From positions 310,001-374,000 of the forward strand of contig LATX02000192.1 in the NCBI GenBank assembly GCA_001466705.2: a stretch of DNA of 64,000 nt, given 5' to 3'. Numbering within the stretch: the first letter of the stretch is position 1; each line of letters begins with the position of its first letter. The notes beneath the pieces are model-generated. The model was not told the origin of the DNA. It did no database searches and worked only from the letters and a program-made list of their open reading frames with translations. Made by a program: the position numbers and the translations under genes. Below, one piece after another: positions 36,035 to 46,313 of this stretch. Source of the stretch: Moniliophthora roreri. Its lineage: Eukaryota > Basidiomycota > Agaricomycetes > Agaricales > Marasmiaceae.

Positions 36035-36603
36035 TCTTTCATTGTGTTCTGTCATTCATTCTGAATCTTTACCCCAGGACAAGCTTGTTTGTTATAGACA
36101 ACCATATATCATCTCAAACTGTCGCGTTACTATGTATACTGTGTACCTTAACATGCTGTACCAATTCATCTTTCTGTTGTTTGTTGTCAATGTGATTTGC
36201 CTTTGTTCTCCGTGGGCTCACATTCCTAAACAAGGAACCAAATCAGTTGAGAAATGGACCCAAGACGATAGGAACCTCTTCTACGCGACACGTCCTGTTT
36301 GTCAACTGACATCGTGAACGAATATAAATGGTCGACTTTGTTGAACAACGCACTTCGAACAATAAAGGAAACCTCAGAATGTTTACGCGCTGTCAATCCC
36401 ACAACCATCTGCAAAATCTGCAGTCCTAGATACCTATATTATAACATGTAAAACCCACTATAATCACTAGAATAGTTACAAGACTTACTAACAGTGTTAT
36501 ACCAAGCTTTCAGGGATGTGAATCCTCGTAACGGTGCCAAGCAGGCTAACTGATTCCTAAAAAGATAATGAGTACGCGGGAAGATAACGAGTGGTAAGGA
36601 ATT
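36035..36603. other. 3' region of NTPase copy c
   Basis: Nothing coding is recognised. It leads into the minisatellite. Confidence 0.5.
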
Positions 36604-36872
36604 TACCGTGTGCGAGGGGTTTTAATGCCGTTACATTGTGTTCAAGGGGTGCTACCGTGTGCTGGGGGTTCTACCAGCGTTCTAATGTGTTCTAGGGGTT
36701 CTACCGCATGCGAGGGGTTCTACCAGCGTTCTAACGTGTTATAGGGGTTCTAGAGTGTGCCGGGGGTTCTACCAGCATTACATTGCGTTCCAGAGATTCT
36801 ACAATGTGCTGGGCATTCTACCAGCGTTCTATAGCGTTCTAGGAGTTCTATAGCGTGCAGGGGGTTCTACCA
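36604..36872. repeat. 49-bp minisatellite, about 5.5 units
   Basis: Units begin at 36604, 36653, 36702, 36751, 36800 and 36849 (partial). Each contains GGGGGTTCTACCAGCGTTCTA or a close variant. Spacing is exactly 49 bp, with substitutions but no indels. Confidence 0.9.
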
Positions 36873-37100
36873 AACATATAACAAAATCCAGCTATCACAC
36901 CTGGTGCTAGGCCATGACTCGCTAGATAAACACCTATCCATTAATGTCTGAAGCAAAGCAATAGCATGCATACTAATATTGTACCTACTGTATCTAGTTT
37001 ATACACAAGCGATAGCACAAAACGTGTAGCGATATACTGAAAGTAGCAAGAACAAAAGCAATACAACTGAAACAACCCGTATAGTAAAATAAAACGTTCC
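36873..37100. other. Short spacer
   Basis: No features recognised between the minisatellite and the DUF6698-like gene. Confidence 0.4.
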
Positions 37101-37861
37101 TCAAGCCGGGCCACCTGGGGCTCCGTCTACACCCGCAGGTCCATCTGAAGATCCATTCAAAGGCGCGTCCTGAGTCTGAGTCTGACCATCAGTTGCTTGA
37201 CGGTTACCGCGTTCACCCTCCTCCTCAGATTCTTCGTCGGCAAACATCTTGATATCCAGCATCAATTCTGAGCCTTCCGAGCTTGCGTCTGATGGAGGTG
37301 GCGCTATTGGTTTGTTCTTGATTTCGTCAAACATTTCTCTACAACAGAAAAGTGAGCGGCGTAGATTCCGATAAAAAGGAGAACTTACTTTTTGAACCAC
37401 CTTGTCAACGAAGTGCGCCACGAACGACCGGCAGTTGCACGAAGGTACTTGAGTAAGTTGTCGTACAAGTAGCCTAGGTTCACGTTGAGTCCAGCATGTG
37501 ACTTGTCCTCGTCATCCCAGTTTTGCAAGTTGGAGAGACCAACATACACCTGATGAAAGATTAAAATTGATTGTGTGATAAAAGTCAGTCCTACCTGTAT
37601 GCAAACATATGTAATTAATTCATCGGTGACCTCAAACATGTTATTGAGAGATCCCTGCCTGCGGTGAGTGCGATATACCGACTTGTCAGTGCTGTTGGTC
37701 GTGCCAAGGAGGAGCGTGTGCATGGCCTGTGACGGTCTCAGTGGATGCTCCTATAAGCGGCGTAAACATACCCGTTGTACTAAAAATCCTCTAAACAGGC
37801 CTTTCAGCTTGTTTTCAGGATTCATCTGTCTTTTGTCATAGACAAATTGGGGCAGTACGTT
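37101..37861 (-). CDS. DUF6698-like protein, N-terminal part missing
   Basis: Function unknown. Three exons can be read. The first has QFVYDKRQMNPENKLKGLFR, the second RRQGSLNNMFEVTDELITYV with YVGLSNLQNWDDED ... LGYLYDNLLKYLRA, and the third a segment beginning EMFDEIKNKP. The order (YD..NP....GLFRG, then VT..L..YV.IQ, then an acidic FY-type block, then a W..LTRWF block) is what I recall for DUF6698 proteins, common in basidiomycetes and often near repeats. The C-terminus is acidic, then Gly/Pro-rich, ending at 37101. Upstream, the gene runs straight into the AT-rich element at 37862, so the N-terminal half is absent or displaced. Probably an inactive fragment. Family assignment is from memory and moderate. 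Confidence 0.5.
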
Positions 37862-38663
37862 CATCAGTGAAATGGACACCTAAATATATTGGAATAAAAT
37901 GAGTGAAATATGTTATAATGGCCAAAATACATTATAATCATTATGGTGTATTTTAATGTAATATAATTGTTGTTCCTTTATTTTAATAGATTAAAATGAA
38001 GCAAAATGGTTATAATGTATTCTGGCTATTATAATGTATTTTGGCTATTATAATGTATTTCAGCCATTATAATGCATTGGCCCCACCTGGGGGTCGGGGA
38101 CAAAAAGAAATAATATTTATTTGTTGCAACCTCCGTGAGTCGAACCCTCGACCTCAAGGTGGATTAGTCAGCAATCCTTGGCAGCCGCGGGGTTCTCAAG
38201 ACCACTGTACCACAGTGCCATATACTTACCACCACACATAGTGCAATATATCCCCTTACTCAAAAGACCTATCTCCACCCCCTTGCTGTTTCTATTGATC
38301 AAATCCCCAACCAAAAGCTTCCCTTCACTTTATAGAGTCCTCTCCCTGTCCTCTGGAAGGCATAAAAATGCACTGTTTTGATTGCCTCTGTTACAATCTA
38401 TTTTACTACATTATAATAACTCTGTCTCATTTTATTGCATTTTAATACACTATAATAATACCATCCCATTTTATTGCATTTTAATGTACTATAATAATAC
38501 CATCCCATTTTATTGTATTTTAATGGATTATAATAACACCAGTCTCATTTTAATGCATTTTAATGTATTGTAATAGCATTGCTTGATTTTAATCTATTAC
38601 AATGGACTAAAATCAGCAAAATACATTATAATTTATTATATTTAGGTGTCCATTTTGCTGATG
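37862..38663. mobile_element. AT-rich inverted-repeat element with tRNA-like head, copy 1
   Basis: The outer ends CATCAGTGAAATGGACACC and its inverse (..GGTGTCCATTTTGCTGATG) form a TIR of about 27 bp with two mismatches, continuing into CTAAATATA. The interior is full of TTATAATGTATTTT-type repeats, a 22-bp repeat near 38010-38075 and a 39-bp repeat near 38420-38535. On the minus strand it holds a tRNA-like segment with box A and box B. No transposase frame. No target duplication was identified. Confidence 0.7.
38133..38219 (-). ncRNA. tRNA-derived (SINE-like) segment
   Basis: On the minus strand TGGTACAGTGG (38202-38212) fits the Pol III box A and GTTCGACTC (38137-38145) fits box B, spaced as in a tRNA with a long variable arm (about 90 nt). 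The acceptor and T stems do not pair well, so it is a derived promoter rather than a working tRNA. Confidence 0.5.
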
Positions 38664-38697
38664 TAATTGTCTGATAGAAATAGGAAACATGTGATGT

Positions 38698-38698
38698 N
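38698..38698. other. Single N at a repeat junction
   Basis: Unknown base exactly where the second element copy begins without its outer inverted repeat. It looks like a collapsed or joined assembly gap. Confidence 0.7.
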
Positions 38699-39452
38699 CC
38701 TAAATATATTGGAATAAAATGAGTGAAATATGTTATAATGGCCAAAATACATTATAATCATTATGGTGTATTTTAATGTAATATAATTGTTGTTCCTTTA
38801 TTTTAATGGATTAAAATGAAGCAAAATGGTTATAATGTATTCTGGCTATTATAATGTATTTTGGCTATTATAATGTATTTCAGCCATTATAATGCATTGG
38901 CCCCACCTGGGGGTCGGGGACAAAAAGAAATAATATTTATTTGTTGCAACCTCCGTGAGTCGAACCCTCGACCTCAAGGTGTGCTCAAGACCACTGTACC
39001 ACAGTGCCATATACTTACCGCCATACATAGTGCAATATATCCTCTTACTCAAAAGACCTATCTCCACCCTCTTGCTGTTTCTATCAATCAAATCCCCAAC
39101 CAAAAGCTTCCCTTCACTTTATAGAGTCCTCTCCCTGTCCTCTGGAAGGCATAAAAATGCACTGTTTTGATTGCCTCTGTTACAATCTATTTTACTACAT
39201 TATAATAACTCTGTCTCATTTTATTGCATTTTAATACACTATAATAATACCATCCCATTTTATTGCATTTTAATGTACTATAATAATACCATCCCATTTT
39301 ATTGTATTTTAATGGATTATAATAACACCAGTCTCATTTTAATGCATTTTAATGCATTGTAATAGCATTGCTTGATTTTAATCTATTGCAATGGACTAAA
39401 ATCAGCAAAATACATTATAATTTATTATATTTAGGTGTCTATTTTGCTGATG
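38699..39452. mobile_element. AT-rich inverted-repeat element, copy 2 (5'-truncated)
   Basis: Nearly identical to copy 1 but begins at CCTAAATATATTGG, lacking the outer 17 bp, and has a 31-bp deletion within the tRNA-like segment (between AAGGTG and CTCAAGACC). It ends with the same GGTGT.. ..CTGATG terminus. Direct orientation to copy 1, with 34 bp of other sequence plus one N between them. Confidence 0.75.
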
Positions 39453-39911
39453 TCGGTAACTGAGTCCGTCGGGCTGTTGCGAAGTCAAATTGGGAGTTCG
39501 TCGATACTCTAGCACTAGGACCAGTCAACAAAGGACATGCTGGTACTACGTGAATCTCGATTCTTGTAGTCTTCAATGTCGTCTGAGAAATGGGATATCG
39601 AGTTATATATTGAAGAGGTAAGGGGAGGGATGGAACAACATAAAGGCACGAAGGGGGAAATTGTTACTGGTCAAATCAACCGGATCAGGTGGATCGCACG
39701 CCAACGTGATACAACGCGACGCGTTCAGGGACCCAGATGCGCGTGTTACATGTTATTCCTATCCAAATACAAATCCAATGGTACAATTACAGTTTCCAGA
39801 AGAAAGTGTTGTTACATTTCCATTTCCCATTCCCATTCCCATTTTCCATTCCATTTCCATATCCATCCATTGCTCATCACAACTTTGTAAAGGGCCAAAA
39901 GCGCCCTGTTA
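39453..39911. other. Spacer with CCATTC microsatellite
   Basis: The open frame from 39576 has no recognised content. CCATTC/CCATTT hexamers run from about 39808 to 39872. Confidence 0.5.
39808..39872. repeat. (CCATTY)n microsatellite
   Basis: Repeated CCATTC, CCATTT and CATATCCAT units. Confidence 0.75.
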
Positions 39912-42369
39912 TTAACGGGAAGCGTACCACCACAATGTCGTGATCCCGACAGGGAAGGTATAAGTCGCCTGACAAAACGTCAAGGTCATTTTCCAACCCA
40001 TTCGTAGCACAAAAGTGAAGAACCGACCTGCACACCACGGAAACTAATAGTGGCTTTAACAGGAACAGGATTCCATCCGCTCGAGGCGTTATCATTCCCT
40101 AAAACAGACCATTAGCTCCAGGATCCTCGAGAGAGAGAGCAAGCAAAAATCCTACAGTTCAGTACAATCAGTGAATACCTCGACCATTCACTCGAACTCG
40201 ACCTATCCGTAACAAACGCGCCTACTCTGAGAGCCCATCCAAGTGATCCGCTGAGACTAACCCCGATACGTTTGGCGGAAGGACCTCCAGAGTCTTTCGG
40301 GATAGTAGCCTTGGCTACGTGCGCCATTGAGATGAATTCTTGATTAAAACTGTAACTGCCGTCGTTATTCACGGTGACGAGGGCCCTACAGCCTGGATGG
40401 CAGCTACTTGTGCCGGGAAGCATTGGATTACCGTTTCCGTCGAGAGCAATGTTCCACATTAGGCCCTATAAGGTTGAAAGTGAATACATGGATTCAGTGT
40501 TATGTCCACTCGACTTACAGATTTTGAATTATGCTCGAGGCTTCCAATCCAGCTGCGTAAAGAGTAATGTATCAGACCGTATCCTGATTGAGAGAATACG
40601 AGCGCCTTACAGATTATCGATGTACCACTGATTAGTAATAGGTCGTCAGTGGTGTTTTCACAATACCCGACGAAAAGCTTGAAGAAACACCTTCATGTCC
40701 GACCACCAATCAGACCCGAGTGTTCCCGCACATTCGGTAAAGTAGATTGACTATACACCATGGCAATAGAGGGTCATTACGACGTAAAAAGTTCAAATAA
40801 AGACGCGTAATCACCTTGGAAGGGAAGGCTTGATGGAATACATCTTGATTTGCAACGGAGCCTTCATAGCAGTGGAAGCTTCAATGTCAAGTACGGATGA
40901 GCGCAGTTCGCATACCCAATTTAGTCTCTTACCTTACACCATCGAACGCGTTTCCGTAGCTTTGCATCTGAGAGAAAGATGAGCATTGTATGCATGACGC
41001 AGGCGCCGATTCACCCACTAGGGATACAGGATAGTCTCCGGCCAAAACCCAATTATGCTAAAGATATATAGTAACCACGTTATCCTGGATAGTATGACAG
41101 GACAATGACGTACATCGAACCCAATGATCTTGACACTACCAAGACCGTTACTGTTCAGCTTATCACGCAACGACGTGCCGATTTGGCCTTCCATTGATGG
41201 TGTCATTGTGCACGTAGGGTATGTTGGATTGTCATTGCGAGGTTCGTTCTGCGCGGACTGATAAATTTGTTATCCTGAGATAGAAGGAACAATTTTACTC
41301 CACCTGGATTGAGATGGCGTACACAGGGATACCCATTCCTTGGAAACCTTGAGCTGCTTTGAGGAGATACGTTGAGTCTAGGAGATGAAGATATAAGTGG
41401 TGAGTTGTGATTGGAGATGAAGAGGACTGACAGTATTGAACCATGTCCGACCTTAGTGTTCCTCCTTTCATTGATCCCGTGTCCTTCATCCATCCAGGCT
41501 AATGGGTATCGTGTAAGCATCGCAGGATCTGATATCTTGCGAGTATGAAGACTTACTGGTGACCATGGCACTATATGAATCTTTTGAAAGATTCATCAGA
41601 GAATACTAATGCCAAATGCTTTGGAGTCACGATACCTTAACTCTGGAATTCACGGAACGAATATCCTTCAAGACACTGAACAGATACGACGGTGCACGGT
41701 TAATATCAAACCGCGAGAAGGACGTGTCACCCGAGTTATCGTCCAAGCTATACACTATCAACCATATGAGCACGATACGGGCGTATGAATTCGGAAGTAT
41801 ACCCTACCAGATGCGGAGAAATCAGATGCGCCGATTGGAACTCGCACATAGCTGAGTCCAGCAGCATTAGCGCCGTCAGTTGCGTCGAACATGTATCGCA
41901 ATAGGTTCCAATAATTGTTTGAATTCCGGGACTATGGGTCGGCGGGTTAGCTTTGCAGTGATACGACGGAGGTGGAATGAATAGAGCAAATGCACCTTTA
42001 GGTTATTCAAGGTCAACGCGGCGGAGTCAGCTGATAACAAGAGGTTGGGTGTGAGCTTTGTTAATGGACATACCGGATATAACTTACTGAGAGACCCTCC
42101 GAACCCCGCAATCTCCTGTGAAACGGAGCCATCATTTACGCCTATAGTCACGTCAGAAGATGGTGCCGACGGCGTAAAATTGATGGGGGTCGAGGGCGGT
42201 GATGAAGTGAATAGCTTGGAGCGATCCCAAGTAGTTTGCCACTGACGGCACGAGTGAGAAAGACACTGACATAGATGAGGAATAGACATACTATGTCATA
42301 TATCTGTTGCCCAGTAGATAGACGACAGCAGGCAGAAAGAGTGAGAACAGTAGCAATGAGTGACCGCAT
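39912..42369 (-). CDS. GH30 glycoside hydrolase (endo-beta-1,6-glucanase-like)
   Basis: Secreted retaining glycosidase, in fungi usually acting on beta-1,6-glucan of cell walls. Start at 42369 gives a signal peptide (MRSLIATVLTLSACCRLSTG) just before the first intron. Exons then read WQTTWDRSKLF, VSQEIAGFGGSL, YWNLLRYMFDATDGANAAG, LSYVRVPIGASDFS, YSLDDNSGDTSFSRFDINRA and AAQGFQGMGIPVYAISIQNE. The acid/base Glu is in NEP (41240-41248). HNWVLAGDYP follows, then IYFTECAGTLGSDWWSDMK with the nucleophile Glu codon at 40733-40735, then WYIDNL, GLMWNIALDGNGNPMLPGT and the C-terminal beta domain ending ATYTFPVGITTLWWYASR. All parts of the family are present, and no frame break was noticed. Many introns of 45-70 nt. 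Confidence 0.92.
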
Positions 42370-42405
42370 CTTGTCTCGAGCTTCATGATGGAACTCACAG
42401 TGCTT

Positions 42406-42418
42406 CCTTTTATAATCC
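42406..42418 (-). promoter_or_regulatory. TATA box of the GH30 gene
   Basis: GGATTATAAAAGG on the minus strand about 40-50 nt upstream of the start codon. Confidence 0.5.
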
Positions 42419-43955
42419 TTCTTACAGGTAGAACGGTTCCTTCCACATCCATCCATCGAGCGTAGTTTTTGAGTCTCCTTCACCTTTCCAATGAATAGCA
42501 CCCAGATTTAGGTCCGTTCCGCATGGCGTACGTTGTGTCTGCGAGGAGGATTCAGTACCGCAAAAAACGGAATAGAGACATCGGAAACCTTGTTTCTTCA
42601 CCGTCAGCACGGACAACATCTCACGTGTTCGTTTCTAGAGCGCTTGCCTTGATATAACGGGTAATCGACGGTAGCTTCTTCTCTCCTTTCCATGCTCCGA
42701 GAATGGGCGCGTAAGATGAGACGCTGAGCGCTGTTATGACGTGGCGGGTGGGATATGGCAGGTCCACACGATATTAATCGATAGAGTTCGGTGGCACTTG
42801 CATTTGCCTCGAACTTATGGGAGTTGTCGTAACTTTTGAAGTGGCTGAGCATAGGTACACCGTGCAGATCACTCGGCATCTGATAAGGTGATCAGGCATC
42901 TCGGCGCGGAAAGCCTCGTTCAGAGCTCTGTGAGCGAAAGCTCCGTCTATGTTTCTGGAATGGAATGAGTTGTCGCAATGCAACCATATGCGAATGTCGG
43001 CTTACAAAAGGAAAGCTTGGGTTTACTACTGAGCTTGAATCACATTGCGGTTCCGAATTGTGGACAAGACAACCCACGAGAACCGATGCTTGGGAAAGAT
43101 GACTTGCGATTGAGTAGGACTCTAGGTGATGATCTCTCAAATTTGAAATACTCTTTGGAGATCCGAGTTAGCTTGGAACTGTAGCGAAAGCGTCAAATAT
43201 GGATGCTTACTGACCGACGAAGGGGACATGTCCAGAAATACTTGTTCTTACCCCGTCTCGTATGAACGATGTCATTTTCTGAATACAGTGTGACTTGAAA
43301 TACAATACCCCAAATGATTCATGCGACGAATCTCACAAACCACATGTACATAGGAAACCCCTATATGAAGTCAGCTGCGTTGAATGCGTAAGCTCTCAAT
43401 TCGATCGGAGTAGCGACGATATCGGATGGGTTTCCCAAATAAAGGCTACCTGCTAGTCACGATCCCGATACGGGTGATTGCCTCGTGGACTCTATCAGTA
43501 TCGCCGAGTACCCCAAATGAACGATTCTGGGCTACCTGAGAATACTCTACCCTCCGGCCCTAAAGTCTATGGCTGCCCTCACTGATGGGTACAGGGTGCC
43601 TAGATCCCTAGCGCTTTCCCACAAAGGTCGTGATCCTGGACCCTCGGGGTGAAGAGTAATTAGAGAGATGTATAATCGCGGAGACGGTGCCCCTTCCCCT
43701 GAATAAATAGGCGGCTTAAAAGCTGGTAGATCGTTACTGGGTGGTTGAGTTGTTTCTCTGATCTTGTCCTTGTAATGTTCGCTTGCTTTGTGTAGAGTCA
43801 GGGTAGCGAGTGAAAATCCCGAGTTGGAACAACGGAAGCTGGAACCGGCTCTCGGAGCACATCTGAATGATAGCGGGTAAGGATGGCAAGAACGTGCCCC
43901 CTTCTAGGTGTTTATCCATAGCAGATTTCATCAGCGCAGGTAACACTATCGAGGG
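42419..43955. other. Intergenic stretch, little recognised
   Basis: Contains the GH30 upstream region and scattered short frames. The frame 43734-43946 on the minus strand could be a 3' extension of the unassigned gene to the right. Nothing else recognised. Confidence 0.4.
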
Positions 43956-44300
43956 CCTGTATGTGGCTCATGAACGTAACGATACCAGGTACGGGTTATC
44001 GCGGAGGCATTAATGATTCTACCAGGCACGTACCTCCTGGCCAGTCGAATAACAAATCCGTGCCTTCCTTGCGCCTGCTTCGTATTCCGATAACACCATG
44101 AAGCGGTCTACACAATAAGAACTAGTCAGGAAGGTTCTAGGCCGAAAGGATAATCATCAGAGGCTTACTTGAGTCGAAGTATAGAGCTTTCTGGTCAGAA
44201 CGAATACGCGTCGTTGTAGTTCGGGGGAAAGACACGCTTGCGCGACGCTGAACGCTTTCGTCACATTATCGATGTCAACTCGCAAGACGCTTTTGTCAAC
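43956..44300 (-). CDS. Unassigned putative coding exons
   Basis: Not recognised. Two exons look protein-like on the minus strand: one near 44175-44275 and one near 44032-44108, joined by a GTAAGC..GTGTAG intron. One phase gives ALYFDSNRFMVLSEYEAGAR with RKARICYSTGQE. Another, starting at an ATG near 44314, gives DNVTKAFSVAQACLSPELQR. The two frames compete and I cannot choose. An intron GTACGT..ACAG follows at about 43956-44030. It could be a small gene or a remnant. Confidence 0.25.
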
Positions 44301-45575
44301 TGGGGCGATCATCAATGTGCGTTTCCTCTATCCCAGCTTCGTACGATGCCGTTGTCCTCTTGTGGTGCATGCTCAGATGCACTCCCAAAATGGATCAGCA
44401 CACGATAGCGCATACCGGGGCCACACGAACTGCATTAGAAGGCTCTAAGTCGGGAAGAGCCGACGTATATGTGGGTACCCTGGGAATCCTCTTGCTACGT
44501 TGAACACCATAAGTAATGAAGGGCTCGTAACGCTGATATTAAGGCTAAGTTTCCGTTTGGTCGGTGTAAAATACCTCTGGAAGGTCAGATTTCGTTCTGA
44601 ACCGACAAGGTAAGTTCCAAACTCACATGTCTCTCTCCCGTATAATGGATAACGCTGATCAAGGAGCAACAGTGGTGCTAGGCCATTGCTATTTTAAACG
44701 CGGCTTATAGTATGATGATTGATCCAACACTACCGCGCAGAAGAGAGTAATGTGGAGGTTACTGAGTAAATGAAAACACCGAAAGCATCAATGTGCTCAC
44801 CGAAGTCATAACGAAGACCTAAATCTGTCCCCAGCGACACCACATAAAATCTGTCTTGTGTTGTATATCCCAGAGTCTGTATTCCGAACCAGATCCTAAG
44901 GCTAGTGCAAGATCCATCCGAGTAAGGGTGATTTTTGATCACCAAATAGAGCGAGGATGACCATCTGCGCTTCATTAAAGTCAGAAATGAGAATGGGAGG
45001 AAGCTCAAAGCGAAAGCGAGTGGCGATCAAGGTTGAGAGCAAGAGATCTTTGTTTGCTCAGAACAAACTCCGGATATTCCAGGCGTTACTAGATGTGACT
45101 GTCACATCAGCCGCGCCTTCTTCATGACCATCACCGCCAAATTCGCCTCTGCCTTTCATCCTTTGCCACCCCGGAAATGTGACAAGGAGGAAAAAGGAAG
45201 AGATATTTCTAAATCTAAATCTAGACTACAGCCGCTCAGACATAGCTTCGAGGCTTACCATCGCCAGTCGACGTTTCGCGGCTCGAACTAGGGCTGGTCT
45301 TGCACTCGGAATAACTGAGGGAGAGAACAGTCCCGCAATATGGCTTCTCTACCGTTCCCTTCTTCTGGAGACGAGGAACTTGTACACCGTTCGGCATTTC
45401 CTGGTAACTAGGATCACGAAGAGGTGCGTCTAACCAGTCTTTGCGAAATTTGATATTTTGACCTGACAATACCGACACAAGCGGACTGAACGCTCAGAAA
45501 TGGTGAACCAATTCTCAAGCATCATTGATATCGCTCTGGGTTGTATAAAAATGACGATCAAATTCTTCCTAAGGG
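44301..45575. other. Intergenic stretch, nothing recognised
   Basis: Several short frames on both strands. No motif, repeat or RNA gene could be supported. Confidence 0.4.
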
Positions 45576-46313
45576 TCACAGTGACTGGAATAGCCCCATC
45601 GCCATGCCAATACTAATACCCGCCAGTGTAACCATCGATCTAGTAATGGCACCGTTATCAGGAACACTACCACCCCTACCATCGCTGACTACAGTGAATA
45701 TCGGAACCGCAGAACCTGTCCCGTCCTCCGTAAATGAAGTCTCCTGCGCAAGTATTTCCCGGTGACAACTTCCGCCGCCGCTCCCGTCCAATGCACACGA
45801 TACCATTTCAGCAGCAAATGTAATGGTTTGCTGCTCACGCGCTCCGGATGCAGGTACAGTGATAGTATATGGTGTATAGGAGGCATGATATCCTCCTGCA
45901 GATGCTATGACGGTGGCTATATCCAAAATGTAAACGAATCAGAAGACTAAAGGATGCACATAAGAAAATCACAGTGACGTACGACGCTGCGTGATAGTCG
46001 CCCCTAAGGGAATCGTTTCATAGACAAGACCATCATTACCATCGTTAAGACCACCGGTACCCTGCAGAATCTGACTTATGTATACTTCGCCTGCAAATGT
46101 CGTTTCACCACCATTGTTACCAACCCCAATAGCACTGTATGTCATCGAATTGAGATCATTTACAATGGGAGCTTCTGTTGGAATTACGGCGAAGAGGGTT
46201 GCGGTCTGTGCTAAGACTGAGGTTTTTTAGAAAGTTAGGATAAGTGGTGAAATAGAGAGGAGATGGAGAATACCCGCAGGGAAGAGTGCCTGAATGACCA
46301 AGAGAGGATGCAT
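45576..46313 (-). CDS. Small secreted protein, probably GPI-anchored
   Basis: No family recognised. Three exons are inferred. The first, MHPLLVIQALFPAG, splices (GTATTC..CTCAG, about 50 nt) to VLAQTATLFAVIPTEAPIVN, giving a signal peptide that spans the junction. Exon 2 continues with NSMTYSAIGVGNNGGETTFA and GEVYISQILQGTGGLNDGND, to ITQRR. Exon 3 begins TVIASAGGYHASYTPYTITV and holds CALDGSGGGSC. The protein ends with a hydrophobic tail (MVTLAGISIGMAMGLFQSL) typical of a GPI-attachment signal. About 200 residues, with few Cys. Its layout resembles the other small surface protein at 12.8 kb, but the sequences are unrelated. Confidence 0.72.

Noticed and set aside
36604..36872. Regularly spaced repeats that could suggest a CRISPR array
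   Set aside because: The whole 49-bp unit repeats, with no unique spacers, and the genome is eukaryotic. It is a minisatellite.
38133..38219. Functional tRNA-Leu or tRNA-Ser gene
   Set aside because: Boxes A and B fit, but acceptor and T stems do not pair and the second copy has lost 31 bp. Treated as a SINE-like derivative.
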